Below, in pieces: positions 10,553 to 23,675 of a stretch of 64,000 bases of DNA (its first letter is position 1; each line of letters starts with the position of its first letter). The notes under the pieces are model-generated. The model searched no databases, was not told the DNA's origin, and was given only the letters and a program-made list of their open reading frames with translations. The stretch is from contig NW_022881614.1 in the NCBI RefSeq assembly GCF_003369915.1, positions 18,082,336 through 18,146,335 of the forward strand. The letters are read 5' to 3'. The translations under genes and the position numbers were made by a program. The stretch is from Drosophila miranda. Its lineage: Eukaryota > Arthropoda > Insecta > Diptera > Drosophilidae.

Positions 10553-11070
10553 TCTCTAGGCGCTTGTTGCCGTGCAACATTATTCAAACATCAGCAACAT
10601 CTGCGGGCGGTTTTAAAGAAAATGTATCTCACAAATGTATCTCGGCCGCGGACAAGGAATCCGTAGCATCCGTACGTAATATTCGAGTCTCCGTAGTTTC
10701 TGGTTCGTGTCGCGGTTGCGCGCTTGATTCCAGCGGTAAATTCAAATTGCAAATTGAATGCAAGCCTAAGAGCCATTAAACACTTCGAGTGATTTGCTTC
10801 CCTTGCCACCTATCGCTGGAAACCCGTTTTTCTCCACGAGCGTCGCGTCTCGCAGGTGTGTGGCAGTGCGAGCATCTCAGCGTGTTTTCAAGAGGCACGA
10901 AGCAGCGCCAATACCAATAACAAGTTCAAACTTGGCTATATTATCACAATTAACAAGTGGGACCGCTCCGGCATCAGCATCTGAATCTGTGTGTGTGTTT
11001 CGCGCGCGCTTGTATTTGTGCTATTTGGAAAACGCGTTTGCGGTTTTCATCGCCTCAAACCAAAACAAAA
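10553..11070 (+). other. Leader-like region downstream of the DRE block, copy 1
   Basis: Moderately GC-rich sequence with GT repeats near 10989 and a 'cgcgcgcgc' run near 11000, resembling a fly 5' untranslated exon. It is cut by DINE-like element 7 after 'ccaaaacaaaa'. Open frames up to 112 aa exist here, but they run into the DINE-like repeat and lack any recognisable domain. Confidence 0.4.
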
Positions 11071-12155
11071 CGAGGGGGAACGTTGTGAGCTGCTGCGGAG
11101 ACCGCAACTCTACATTTATACCCGATACATAGTCAGTATGGCTCTCCTCCGGCAGACGCCGCTAATATTAAACACGACAAAGAGTGCGTGCGACAGAGAC
11201 AGAAAATCAGTCTGAGCGTGACGTCGGGCGCTGCGTAACAACTGCAAATTGATTTCTTGCTTTTGGCTACAAAAATGATCCGATCTGATCCAGATTTAGC
11301 AATCTGATAGATATGGTCATTATCTATGATTCTGCGTTTTTAGTTTTCTCGAATGTGCAATATTGTGGATGCAACAGATTTTCGTCCTTTGTGGGGGCGG
11401 AAAAGGGTGGGGCGAAATTCAGAGATATACGTTTTATAGTGAGATCTAACAGAAGTGCGGATACCAAATTTGGTTACTCTAGCCTTAATAGTCTCTGAGA
11501 TTTGTGGATGCCCCAGATTTTCGTCCTTTGCGGGGGCGGAAGGGGGTGTGGCGAAATTTGGACACGAAACGGTCAAGGTCCGATATCACAGGAGTGTGGA
11601 TACCAAATTTGGTTGCTCTGGCTCTTATAGGTTCTGAGATCCTTGAACTCATATTTTGCAATTGGCAAAACCGACCATGAAACCTGTGTGTTAGAGAGAG
11701 ACAGAGCGAGAAAGAATGAAATTGTTTTCTTGATTCTGGCTATAATAATTATACGATCTGGTTGAGATTTTACACTCTAGAACATATAGTCATCCTCTAC
11801 GATTCTGCGTATCTTTAAAAATGTGGATGCGACAGATTTTCGTGTTTTGTGTGGGCGGAAGTGGGCGGGCGAAGTTTTGAAATATTTTTGTAGCAGTGAC
11901 ATATCACAGAAGTCTGGATCCAAAACATCGTTGCTCTAGCTCTTATAGTCTTTGAGCACTAGGCGCTGAAGGGGACGGACAGACGGACAGACGGACGGAC
12001 GGACAGACAGACAGGGCTCAATCGACTCGGCTATTGATGCTGATCAAGAATATATATACTTTATGGGGTCGGAAACGATTCCTTCTGAACGTTACACACA
12101 TCCATTTTCACCACAAATCTAATATACCCCAATACTCATTTTGAGTATCGGGTAT
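11071..12155 (-). mobile_element. DINE-like element 7 at right border of copy 1
   Basis: 1085-bp second-subtype copy with all three modules, a GA-rich box near 11690-11715 and the terminal hairpin near 11085-11110. It is inserted in the same position relative to the core as elements at 17622, 23676 and 29752, so this insertion predates the amplification. Internal structure differs between copies, indicating later exchange or deletion. Confidence 0.72.
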
Positions 12156-13091
12156 AAAAACAGAATACAGATTACAAAAGATACCATATAAAGAAGCCCA
12201 TGCTGTAGTTTTGATAGAACCCTTAACCATATAGAGCGTATGGAAGTAGCAACCAAAATTCGACACTCTTTATTTACGCACTCGCATAAGACAACCAAAA
12301 AAAGGAAAACCAAAACAGATTACGTTCTGAGACTACGATTTTTGCTTTAATTTGAACAGTTTTACAGTTTAATGATAGATATCGTGGCTTATCACTCGAG
12401 TGGTTAGCCCTACAGATAGTATTTTTGGATGGTGTTCGGGCGATGTTTGTGTAAACTTGGGAAACCCGTCGTGAACTTCTGGTCGCGCTTGTCTTTTGGG
12501 GGCCGATGGCATGCCGGTTTTTGCGTGTTTATACCCATAAATACGAGTACGAAAATGTCTTGCCAAGTGTATCGAGAGATTAGCTTTTGCGAGTAGCTAC
12601 AGAGGCGTAGATAAGGAGAGACCTTCGGAGGGGTATACCCATAGAGAAACTTCAAGAGCGATGGTAGAGAAAGAAGATCAAACCCCCTTTCAACGCCACC
12701 TGAGAAACGAGTATACCCATTTCTCAATCGCCAATCTTTTCGCTCACTATTCAAAAACGTGTCCAACGTTTGGGCATTGTTGTTAGGCAGAGAGGTAGAA
12801 AACCTTCAACACCATTTTTAGTATCCTAATTTGAGATATCTGATTTCGTTTTTGATTTTGTCGGAGGAGAAGACTTGTCTTTTGGGAAACGATATGCTTG
12901 GCTTTAGATATACTTAAGACAAACTCAATGATACTCGTACTCGTACATTGTACACGTACATCGTATATTCTTGCAACAAAGTCAATCTGCTCAGATACCA
13001 GAATATAGTATATATACAGAAAACAGAGAGAGAGACAAACCACAAGCAACTTTATTAGCTAACGACAGAAACAACAGAAATAAATAACTAA
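12156..13091. repeat. Unit-flanking non-coding segment, long copy
   Basis: 936 bp. From 12305 on it repeats 5656-6439, while 12156-12304 is unique to this copy. The longest frame (minus strand, 12410-12766) has no recognised domain and is broken in the other copy, so it is treated as non-coding. This segment is absent between copies 2, 3 and 4. Confidence 0.55.
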
Positions 13092-14024
13092 CGAGGGGGA
13101 ACGTTGTGAGTTGCTGCGGACACCGCAACTCTACGGTTATACCCGATACTAAGTCAGTATGGCTCTCCTCCGGCAGACGCCGCTAATATTAAACGACACG
13201 ACAAAGAGTGCGTGCGAGAGAGACAGAAAATCAGTCTGAGCGTGACGTCTGGCGCTGCGTAACAACTGCAAATTGATTTCTTGCTTTTGGCTACAAAAAT
13301 GATCCGATCTGATCCAGATTCAGCAATCTGATAGATATGGTCATTATCTATGATTCTGCGTTTTTAGTTTTCTCGAATCTGCAATATTGTGGATGCAACA
13401 GATTTTCGTCCTTTGTGGGGGCGGAAGTGGGCGGGGCGAAGTTTTGAAATATTTTTGTAGCAGTGACATATCACAGAAGTCTGGATCCAAAACAACGTTG
13501 CTCTAGCTCTTATAGTCTTTGAGCATTAGGCGCTGAAGGGGAAGGACAGACGGACAGACGGACGGACGGACAGACAGACAGGGCTCAATCGACTTAGTCG
13601 ATTAGTCGATTAGTCGATTAGTCAGTATGGCTCTCCTCCGGCAGATGCCGCTAATATTAAACGACACGACAAAGAGTGCGTTCGACAGAGACAGAAAATC
13701 AGTCTGAGCGTGACGTCGGGCGCTGCGTAACAAATGCAAATTGATTTGTTCCTATTGGCTAAAAAAATGATCCGATCTGATCCAGATTCAGGAATCTGAT
13801 AGATATGGTCATTATCTATGATTCTGCGTTTTTAGTTTTTTCGTATTTTTTCGGACGGACGGACAGACGGACAGACAGACATGGCTCAATCGACTCGGCT
13901 ATTGATGCTGATCAAGAATATATATACTTTATGGGGTCGGAAACGATTCCTTGTGGACGTTACACACATACACTTTTACCACAAATCTAATATACCCCAA
14001 TACTCATTTTGAGTATCGGGTATA
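13092..14024 (-). mobile_element. Composite DINE-like element at left border of copy 2
   Basis: Near-identical counterpart of 6440-7373, including the (tagtcgat)3 junction near 13594-13620 and the module-less second half. It differs from its equivalents at copies 3 and 4, whose left halves are longer. Confidence 0.7.
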
Positions 14025-15228
14025 AAAATGAGAAAAATGAAAACAAACCCAAAATAGAAGAACACACACATACACAAATTGGGAAGATACACCCAGAGGG
14101 GGAAGAGGTTTAGAAAGTTTTACGAGTCACAAGAAGAATTTCATTTGATTTTGGTTCCATTCCATCTTTGAATTTGAGTTTCCTTACTTTTTCATCAATT
14201 TCATCATCTAATTGTATTGTATAATGCATATCCGTCCACAGATTTGATTGATACTACACATTTGGTTCATCGAAAAGATATCACACACACAGAGAACCTC
14301 CCCCACAGACACAGACCCATGTCCCGTCCAACCAGCCCTTTTCTCGAATATCCTACCCCCCAAAAAAAAGCTTTGTCTTGGGGTTGAACAAGAAATGGCC
14401 TTTACTATAATTTCCTTAAGCGAAAGAACGAATACGAATTCTAGTTAATTTTATTAGATGAAATTTATTTGCAAAGATCGTAATGCATTGGCTATCAGGT
14501 TTTATAAGGAAATTTGTGTAGGGAAGCAAGGGAAGGAGTAGAGTATTGTATCTAGGAGGGGAATGAAAGCAGGCAGAGAAACTCTTAAGACGAAAATCTA
14601 ATTGTATGCTAAATGATATATACACATCTATATATAAATATATATATATTTACATAATGTATTTGAAGTCAAATGGGAATATTAATAAAAGCGATAACTA
14701 ATCTGTAATAAAAACAAAAACCTTCACAGCTCGTTTCATTCAGTTCGAAAATGGTAAGTATCCTTCCTGTTTTATTATTTCGTTGAACAATACGAAAAAT
14801 GCCTTCAATAGCATATCATTTTTATGGCCCAATCATGTATCCATTATAGTTTATGGTTGAAATTGCTTTGCACCCCCGATGCCATTGTTTTCTCCAATGT
14901 TCTGTCAATATTTTGTGCCACGGGGGGGAAAGCCAATCAGTTCCGTAATCACTCCATAAATGTGTTTGCATGTTGATTCTGATTGCAGTAAGTGACTCCA
15001 AGGGGAGATTACCCAAGAAAACCTCAAATGTTGAATCACTATTTCACAAAGAATGTCGCTCGAATTCATTAACCATTTATATAGAACCTACGTAAAATCA
15101 ATCGCTAAGTGTACGATAATGGATAGTTATCCTCATTCTGCACTTGAAATATGTATGTATGTCAACCCTGAGTAGCCCTGTTCTACATATGCAAAAACAT
15201 GGCTTAATGTCGTTTGGATTTATCGCTT

Positions 15229-15449
15229 CATTCGCTTCCAGGCCATCATCAGAATGGGGAAGTTCCAGGGTACCAAGTGCCAAGAAATCACCTCCCATGG
15301 GGATGGTCTTGCCATGGTTCTTACCGGCCCAGTCGGAAAAGTAGCGCAGATTCTTGATGGCCGTTGGGAGATCCATTTCCAGCGTTGGTCTGAGGGCTGA
15401 GGCAGGGCGGAGTAGTTGGCAAAAACTGCGCCAAAGGGCGCCACCATTT
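15229..15449 (-). pseudogene. Aldehyde dehydrogenase fragment, copy 2
   Basis: Same truncated, frameshifted ALDH piece as at 8680-8900, with one Ala-to-Glu level change in the downstream read-through frame. The lesion (deletion between the GGDF and PWNFP blocks) is identical, so it was inherited through the tandem duplication and did not arise independently. Confidence 0.7.
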
Positions 15450-15468
15450 TGGTGTTTCTTTGCTGACA

Positions 15469-16196
15469 TTATTTCTTGCGCCACTGGTCGGCCTGAGCTT
15501 GTTCGACCTGTTCCTTCACAGCTGCAGCCACTTCATAGATTGTGCCCTTATGCTAAAGTTTTTGGGAAAACAAAAGTTATAGAAGCCAATATATTGATAA
15601 TCACCAGCTCATACCTTCAGTTGGTTAATATAGAACGTGTAGGGAATGTTTCCAGTAATCGGATCAATGGCTACCGGCCACATGTCCGCCAGTTCTTCTT
15701 CAGTGAAAGGCTCTCCCTCCTCTGACATTAACTTTTCGAGATACTCTTTGGTAAGATATTTTTTGTGTTTTCTGGGTCAAGCACCTGAAAAGCCGCAAAC
15801 AGCTTTTATGCTGACGCCGGCTCCATACTGTGGGAGGTAGAATAACGATGCAAAATGCAATTATTCGTCCTTTAAGTGTTCTCACTGGTTATTCATAAGC
15901 AGTTGGGAGACATGAGCCATACATTTTGGTAGCTGCGATTCCCCGGGGTACTCTATCGACTCAGTGGCGGCAATTATATCATTGACTTCCTTCTCGGTCG
16001 GCACACAGCCCATAAATCTGAGAACGTTTTCCACATTGCGAGTGTCTATGTATTTATCACCATGAGTATCAAAGACGCAAAGGGCCTCCGAGATCCGAAC
16101 CTCAAGATCGTTGTTCAAAGCAACTGTAGTATTTAATAAGGCTGATTAAAGTAAGAGAGAACCTAGGGCCCCCGATTACTTACCGCCAATTTCCAT
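15469..16196 (-). pseudogene. DRC8-family gene, copy 2, frameshifted
   Basis: Exons correspond to 16184-16196, 15886-16123, 15615-15827 and 15469-15552, with the same splice sites as copy 1. Exon 3 carries two extra bases near 15766 ('ttttttgtgttttc' against 'ttttttgttttc' in copy 1). This shifts the frame after the LDPEN block and soon gives a stop, removing the second EF-hand pair. Exon lengths total 548 nt, not a multiple of three. The last exon ends ADQWRKK where copy 1 has AEQGRKK. A further change turns a Ser codon into Ile near 15808. A truncated N-terminal half of about 100 residues could still be made. Confidence 0.78.
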
Positions 16197-16717
16197 GGTG
16201 AAGGTACATTTTAATACTTATGTAGATTTTGGTTTGTTTTTCTTAATTTTTTCACTTTTAATTTTTGATACACTTTGAAATTTGTTTATTTTTTTTGCTG
16301 GGTTTGTAGTGTTGTTATTTTGGAGCAGAAATTTTGAATAAATTTACATGATTTGGCGTTTTGGGTTACGAAATCAAGTGTCCCCGCCAACTTTCTCCGC
16401 CGTCACAATCACAAACTCTCCATCAATATACGATATTTTCATCAAAAATATTTAAATCTTTAAAAAATGGATATGCTATGCATTTTGATATTATCCTTGC
16501 AATTTAACTGTTATTCGATTCAAGGACAACGTTTTGCTCCGTTGCTTATCAATAAAATGCAAAATTAGTCATATTAGTTTTTATCCTTTTTTTTAACCTT
16601 AGTCGATTTGATGGCGCGATTTGTTTGAGTTGCAATTTAATTTTAATAGATTTCGAGATTTGAATCTGGCGCGCTGGTTCCCGATGAATGACGAGAATGA
16701 TACGATGATTACGTTTA

Positions 16718-17103
16718 AAGTGTGACCACCGTCACCAAAAGTACTATTCAAAAGTGTGACCGAATGGCATGACGCATAATTCACCAAAACTACCATAGCG
16801 CGTTTCATAGCGTCGCGTCGCGTTGTTTTGTTTTTCGTTCGGTGTTTTTATTTTAATTTATAGTGCATTTTTATCAATTAATGTTCTCAGTTAGAGGAAT
16901 GCAGCCAAGCAAATGACTTAATGGTGTGTAAATTTGTATTCCAAGTAGTTTTATTCTTATATTCACTGCCGTACAACACAGTGCATTTGTTTTGTTTTCG
17001 GGTGTGCATACTTTCCTGTACATGTGTGTGAGCAACAGGTTTGTGGTTTGTATCGATACTTTCCTTACACTGGAATTTTATTTCTGACCGATAGTATCGG
17101 TCA
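16718..17103. promoter_or_regulatory. Bidirectional promoter-like block, copy 2
   Basis: The motif 1 pair starts at 16718 and 16752, the DRE TATCGATA is at 17051-17058, and the 19-bp palindrome is at 17085-17103. All are identical to copy 1, so promoter motifs are preserved although the linked DRC8 frame is broken. Confidence 0.58.
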
Positions 17104-17621
17104 TCTCTAGGCGCTTGTTGCCGTGCAACATTATTCAAACATCAGAAACATCTGCGGGCGGTTTTAAAGAAAATGTATCTCACAAATGTATCTCGGCCGC
17201 GGACAAGGAATCCGTAGCATCCGTACGTAATATTCGAGTCTCCGTAGTTTCTGGTTCGTGTCGCGGTTGCGCGCTTGATTCCAGCGGTAAATTCAAATTG
17301 CAAATTGAATGCAAGCCTAAGAGCCATTAAACACTTCGAGTGATTTGCTTCCCTTGCCACCTATCGCTGGGAACCCGTTTTTCTCCACGAGCGTCGCGTC
17401 TCGCAGGTGTGTGGCAGTGCGAGCATCTCAGCGTGTTTTCAAGAGGCACGAAGCAGCGCCAATACCAATAACAAGTTCAAACTTGGCTATATTATCACAA
17501 TTAACAAGTGGGACCGCTCCGGCATCAGCATCTGAATCTGTGTGTGTGTTTCGCGCGCGCTTGTATTTGTGCTATTTGGAAAACGCGTTTGCGGTTTTCA
17601 TCGCCTCAAACCAAAACAAAA

Positions 17622-18655
17622 CGAGGGGGAACGTTGTGAGCTGCTGCGGAGACCGCAACTCTACATTTATACCCGATACATAGTCAGTATGGCTCTCCTC
17701 CGGCAGACGCCGCTAATATTAAACGACATGACAAAGAGTTCGTGCGAGAGAGACAGAAAATCAGTCTGAGCGTGACGTCGGGCGCTGCTTAACAACTGCA
17801 AATTGATTTCTTGCTTTTGGCTACAAAAATGATCCGATCTGATCCAGATTCAGCAATCTGAAAGATATGGTCATTATCTATGATTCTGCGTTTTTAGTTT
17901 TCTCGAATGTGCAATATTGTGGATGCAACAGATTTTCGTCCTTTGTGGGGGCGGAAGGGGGTGGGGCGAAATTCAGAGATAAACGTTTTATAGTGAGATC
18001 TAACAGAAGTGCGGATACTAAATTTGGTTACTCTAGCCTTAATAGTCTCTGAGATTTTTGAATATCCCCAGATTTTCGTCCTTTGCGGGGACGATACCAA
18101 ATTTGGTTGCTCTAGCTTTTGTAGTCTCTGAGATCTAGGCGCTAATGTTTTACTCTAAGCAAAGCCGCCTATGCTACGTGTGTGTTAGAGAGAGACAGGG
18201 CGAGAAAAAATGAAATTGTTTTCTTGATGCTGGCTATCCAATTCAGATTCCGCAGTCTTAAAGATATGGTCATTCTCTACAATTCTACGTTTTTGGTTTT
18301 CTCATATTTTTAAAATTGTGGATGCCACAGATTTTCGTCCTTTGTGGGGGCGGAAGTGGGCGGGGCGAAGTTTTGAAATATTTTTGTAGCAGTGACATAT
18401 CACAGAAGTCTGGATCCAAAACATCGTTGCTCTAGCTCTTATAGTCTTTGAGCACTAGGCGCTGAAGGGGACGGACAGACGGACAGACGGACGGACGGAC
18501 AGACAGACAGGGCTCAATCGACTCGGCTATTGATGCTGATCAAGCATATATGTATATACTTTATGGGGTCGGAAACGATTCCTTCTGGACGTTACACACA
18601 TCCACTTTTACCACAAATCTAATATACCCCAATACTCATTTTGAGTATCGTGTTT
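17622..18655 (-). mobile_element. DINE-like element 9 at right border of copy 2
   Basis: 1034-bp copy whose second module is cut short ('gcggggacgataccaaattt' near 18087). Its terminal end reads 'gagtatcgtgtttaaa' in place of 'gagtatcgggtataaa', a point change in the terminus. It is followed by an 80-bp A-rich spacer (18656-18735) that recurs at 24711-24789. Confidence 0.72.
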
Positions 18656-18735
18656 AAAAACAAGTTTTTGGAGCGATTTTACGGATTTTCGACAAATGTA
18701 TAAACAAAACAAGAAACCGAAAAAGAAAACGAAAA

Positions 18736-20108
18736 CGAGGGGGAACGTTGTGAGTTGCTGCGGATACCGCAACTCTACAGTTATACCCGATACTTAGTCA
18801 GTATGGCTCTCCTCCGGCAGATGCCGCTAATATTAAACGACACGACAAAGAGTGCGTGCGAGAGAGACAGAAAATCAGTCTGAGCGTGACGTCGGGCGCT
18901 GCGTAGCCAGTGCAAATTGATTTGTTCCTTTTGGCTATAAAAACGATCCGATCTGATCCAGATTCAGCAGTCTGATAGATATGGTCATTATCTATGATTC
19001 TGCATTTTTAGTTTTCTCGTCCTTTGTGGGGGCGGAAGGGGGAGAGGCGAAATTCTGAGATAAACGTGTTATAGTGAGATCTAACAGAAGTGCGGATACC
19101 AAATTTGGTTACTCTAGCCTTAATAGTCTCTGAGATTTGTGGATGCCCCAGATTTTCGTCCTTTGCGGGGGCGGAAGGGGGTGTGGCTAAATTTGGACAC
19201 AAAACGGTCAAGGTCCGATATCACAGGAGTGTGGATACCAAATTTGGTTGCTCTGGCTCTTATAGGTTCTGAGATCCTTGAACTCATATTTTGCAATTGG
19301 CAAAACCGACCATGAAACCTGTGTGTTAGAGAGAGACAGAGCGAGAAAGAATGAAATTGTTTTCTTGATTCTGGCTATAATAATTATACGATCTGGTTGA
19401 GATTTTACACTCTAGAACATATAGTCATCCTCTAGGATTCTGCGTTTTTGGTTTTATCGTATCTTTAAAAATGTGTATGCCACAGATTTTCGTCTTTTGT
19501 GGGGGCGGAAGTGGGCGGGGCGAAGTTTTGAAATATTTTTGTAGCAGTGACATATCACAGAAGTCTGGATCCAAAACAACGTTGCTCTAGCTCTTATAGT
19601 CTTTGAGCATTAGGCGCTGAAGGGGAAGGACAGACGGACAGACGGACGGACGGACAGACAGACAGGGCTCAATCGACTTAGTCGATTAGTCGATTAGTCG
19701 ATTAGTCAGTATGGCTCTCCTCCGGCAGATGCCGCTAATATTAAACGACACGACAAAGAGTGCGTTCGACAGAGACAGAAAATCAGTCTGAGCGTGACGT
19801 CGGGCGCTGCGTAACAAATGCAAATTGATTTGTTCCTATTGGCTAAAAAAATGATCCGATCTGATCCAGATTCAGGAATCTGATAGATATGGTCATTATC
19901 TATGATTCTGCGTTTTTAGTTTTTTCGTATTTTTTCGGACGGACGGACAGACGGACAGACAGACATGGCTCAATCGACTCGGCTATTGATGCTGATCAAG
20001 AATATATATACATTATGGGGTCGGACGCGATTCCTTGTGGACGTTACACACATAAACTATTACCACAAATCTAATATACCCCAATACTCATTTTGAGTAT
20101 CGGGTATA
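18736..20108 (-). mobile_element. Composite DINE-like element at left border of copy 3
   Basis: Longer composite (1373 bp). The left copy retains its modules (19010-19640) and joins the second, module-less copy through (tagtcgat)3 near 19680-19705. From about 19490 rightward it matches the composites at 6440 and 13092, which suggests the exchange point lies inside the third module. Confidence 0.7.
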
Positions 20109-21283
20109 AAAATGAGAAAAATGAAAACAAACCCAAAATAGAAGAACACACACATACACAAATTGGGAAGATACACCCAGAGGGGGAAGAGGTTTAGAAA
20201 GTTTTACGAGTCACAAGAAGAATTTCATTTGATTTTGGTTCCATTCCATCTTTGAATTTGAGTTTCCTTACTTTTTCATCAATTTCATCATCTAATTGTA
20301 TTGTATAATGCATATCCGTCCACAGATTTGATTGATACTACACATTTGGTTCATCGAAAAGATAGCACACACACAGAGAACCTCCCCCACAGACACAGAC
20401 CCATGTCCCGTCCAACCAGCCCTTTTCTCGAATATCCTACCCCCCAAAAAAAAGCTTTGTCTTGGGGTTGAACAAGAAATGGCCTTTACTATAATTTCCT
20501 TAAGCGAAAGAACGAATACGAATTTTAGTTAATTTTATTAGATGAAATTTATTTGCAAAGATCGTAATTTGTGTAGGGAAGCAAGGGAAGGAGTAGAGTA
20601 TTGTATCTAGGAGGGGAATGAAAGCAGGCAGAGAAACTCTTAAGACGTAAATCTAATTGTATGCTAAATGATATATACACATCTATATATAAATATATAT
20701 ATATTTACATAATGTATTTTAAGTCAAATGGGAATATTAATAAAAGCGATAACTAATCTGTAATAAAAACAAAAACCTTCACAGCTCGTTTCATTCAGTT
20801 CGAAAATGGTAAGTATCCTTCCTGTTTTATTATTTCGTTGAACAATACGAAAAATGCCTTCAATAGCATATCATTTTTATGGCCCAATCATGTATCCATT
20901 ATAGTTTATGGTTGAAATTGCTTTGCACCCCCGATGCCATTGTTTTCTCCAATGTTCTGTCAATATTTTGTGCCACGGGGGGGAAAGCCAATCAGTTCCG
21001 TAATCACTCCATAAATGTGTTTGCATGTTGATTCTGATTGCAGTAAGTGACTCCAAGGGGAGATTACCCAAGAAAACCTCAAATGTTGAATCACTATTTC
21101 ACAAAGAATGTCGCTCGAATTCATTAACCATTTATATAGAACCTACGTAAAATCAATCGCTAAGTGTACGATAATGGATAGTTATCCTCATTCTGCACTT
21201 GAAATATGTATGTATGTCAACCCTGAGTAGCCCTGTTCTACATATGCAAAAACATGGCTTAATGTCGTTTGGATTTATCGCTG

Positions 21284-21504
21284 CATTCGCTTCCAGGCCA
21301 TCATCAGAATGGGGAAGTTCCAGGGTACCAAGTGCCAAGAAATCACCTCCCATGGGGATGGTCTTGCCATGGTTCTTACCGGCCCAGTCGGAAAAGTAGC
21401 GCAGATTCTTGATGGCCGTTGGGAGATCCATTTCCAGCGTTGGTCTGAGGGCTGAGGCAGGGCGGAGTAGTTGGCAAAAACTGCGCCAAAGGGCGCCACC
21501 ATTT
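21284..21504 (-). pseudogene. Aldehyde dehydrogenase fragment, copy 3
   Basis: Identical lesion and near-identical sequence to copies 1 and 2; it retains the Ala codon seen in copy 1. No catalytic region is present. Confidence 0.7.
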
Positions 21505-21523
21505 TGGTGTTTCTTTGCTGACA

Positions 21524-22251
21524 TTATTTCTTGCGCCACTGGTCGGCCTGAGCTTGTTCGACCTGTTCCTTCACAGCTGCAGCCACTTCATAGATTGTGC
21601 CCTTATGCTAAAGTTTTTGGGAAAACAAAAGTTATAGAAGCCAATATATTGATAATCACCAGCTCATACCTTCAGTTGGTTAATATAGAACGTGTAGGGA
21701 ATGTTTCCAGTAATCGGATCAATGGCTACCGGCCACATGTCCGCCAGTTCTTCTTCAGTGAAAGGCTCTCCCTCCTCTGACATTAACTTTTCGAGATACT
21801 CTTTGGTAAGATATTTTTTGTGTTTTCTGGGTCAAGCACCTGAAAAGCCGCAAACAGCTTTTCTGCTGACGCCGGCTCCATACTGTGGGAGGTAGAATAA
21901 CGATGCAAAATGCAATTATTCGTCCTTTAAGTGTTCTCACTGGTTATTCATAAGCAGTTGGGAGACATGAGCCATACATTTTGGTAGCTGCGATTCCCCG
22001 GGGTACTCTATCGACTCAGTGGCGGCAATTATATCATTGACTTCCTTCTCGGTCGGCACACAGCCCATAAATCTGAGAACGTTTTCCACATTGCGAGTGT
22101 CTATGTATTTATCACCATGAGTATCAAAGACGCAAAGGGCCTCCGAGATCCGAACCTCAAGATCGTTGTTCAAAGCAACTGTAGTATTTAATAAGGCTGA
22201 TTAAAGTAAGAGAGAACCTAGGGCCCCCGATTACTTACCGCCAATTTCCAT
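21524..22251 (-). pseudogene. DRC8-family gene, copy 3, frameshifted
   Basis: Exons correspond to 22239-22251, 21941-22178, 21670-21882 and 21524-21607. It has the same 2-bp insertion in exon 3 as copies 2 and 4. Exons 1, 2 and 4 and all splice sites are intact, so a spliced transcript is plausible, but the product would stop in the linker between the two halves. Confidence 0.78.
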
Positions 22252-22771
22252 GGTGAAGGTACATTTTAATACTTATGTAGATTTTGGTTTGTTTTTCTTA
22301 ATTTTTTCACTTTTAATTTTTGATACACTTTGAAATTTGTTTATTTTTTTTGCTGGGTTTGTAGTGTTGTTATTTTGGAGCAGAAATTTTGAATAAATTT
22401 ACATGATTTGGCGTTTTGGGTTACGAAATCAAGTGTCCCCGCCAACTTTCTCCGCCGTCACAATCACAAACTCTCCATCAATATACGATATTTTCATCAA
22501 AAATATTTAAATCTTTAAAAAATGGATATGCTATGCATTTTGATATTATCCTTGCAATTTAACTGTTATTCGATTCAAGGACAACGCTTTGCTCCGTTGC
22601 TTATCAATAAAATGCAAAATTAGTCATATTAGTTTTTATCCTTTTTTTGAGCTTAGTCGATTTGATGGCGCGATTTGTTTGAGTTGCAATTTAATTTTAA
22701 TAGATTTCGAGATTTGAATCTGGCGCGCTGGTTCCCGATGAATGACGAGAATGATACGATGATTACGTTTA

Positions 22772-23157
22772 AAGTGTGACCACCGTCACCAAAAGTACTA
22801 TTCAAAAGTGTGACCGAATGGCATGACGAATAATTCACCAAAACTACCATAGCGCGTTTCATTGCGTCGCGTCGCGTTGTTTTGTTTTTCGTTCGGTGTT
22901 TTTATTTTAATTTATAGTGCATTTTTATCAATTAATGTTCTCAGTTAGAGGAATGCAGCCAAGCAAATGACTTAATGGTGTGTAAATTTGTATTCCAAGT
23001 AGTTTTATTCTTATATTCACTGCCGTACAACACAGTGCATTTGTTTTGTTTTCGGGTGTGCATACTTTCCTGTACATGTGTGTGAGCAACAGGTTTGTGG
23101 CTTGTATCGATACTTTCCTTACACTGGAATTTTATTTCTGACCGATAGTATCGGTCA
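22772..23157. promoter_or_regulatory. Bidirectional promoter-like block, copy 3
   Basis: Motif 1 at 22772-22782 with its second copy 34 bp downstream, the DRE near 23105-23112, and the palindrome at 23139-23157, all conserved exactly with copy 1. Confidence 0.58.
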
Positions 23158-23675
23158 TCTCTAGGCGCTTGTTGCCGTGCAACATTATTCAAACATCAGC
23201 AACATCTGCGGGCGGTTTTAAAGAAAATGTATCTCACAAATGTATCTCGGCCGCGGACAAGGAATCCGTAGCATCCGTACGTAATATTCGAGTCTCCGTA
23301 GTTTCTGGTTCGTGTCGCGGATGCGCGCTTGATTCCAGCGGTAAATTCAAATTGCAAATTGAATGCAAGCCTAAGAGCCATTAAACACTTCGAGTGATTT
23401 GCTTCCCTTGCCACCTATCGCTGGGAACCCGTTTTTCTCCACGAGCGTCGCGTCTCGCAGGTGTGTGGCAGCGCGAGCGTCTCAGCGTGTTTTCAAGAGG
23501 CACGAAGCAGTGCCAATACCAATAACAAGTTCAAACTTGGCTATATTATCACAATTAACAAGTGGGACCGCTCCGGCATCAGCATCTGAATCTGTGTGTG
23601 TGTTTCGCGCGCGCTTGTATTTGTGCTATTTGGAAAAGGCGTTTGCGGTTTTCATCGCCTCAAACCAAAACAAAA

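Larger units (their letters stand above)
7374..11070. repeat. Tandem array core, copy 1
   Basis: Non-repeat core of about 3.7 kb present four times (14025-17621, 20109-23675, 26155-29751) at very high identity. Left to right it holds about 1.2 kb of non-coding DNA (7374-8590: A-rich, TA-rich near 7965-8000, an AATAAA-type signal near 8033), the aldehyde dehydrogenase fragment, the DRC8-family gene, its upstream region, and a promoter-like block with a transcribed-looking leader up to the next DINE-like element. Copy 1 has about 80-100 bp more around 8490-8610 than the other copies. Confidence 0.85.
14025..17621. repeat. Tandem array core, copy 2
   Basis: Core unit of 3597 bp in the same order as copy 1. 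Its region at 15065-15180 differs from copy 1: it keeps 'attcattaaccatttatatag' and lacks the extra bases. The non-coding left part (14025-15180) shows no gene. Base changes relative to copy 1 are scattered and few. Confidence 0.85.
20109..23675. repeat. Tandem array core, copy 3
   Basis: 3567-bp core. A ~30-bp deletion near 20568 removes 'gcattggctatcaggtttta' and adjacent bases relative to the other copies. The left part (20109-21230) is non-coding. Gene, fragment and promoter follow in the same order as in the other copies. Confidence 0.85.

Noticed and set aside
10564..11132. Plus-strand frames of 71-112 codons in the leader-like region
   Set aside because: They run into the DINE-like element and show no domain; composition resembles untranslated leader. 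Repeated presence reflects the duplication only.
12410..12766. 118-codon minus-strand frame in the unit-flanking segment
   Set aside because: The equivalent frame in the copy at 5725-6121 is broken by an indel and there is no recognisable domain.
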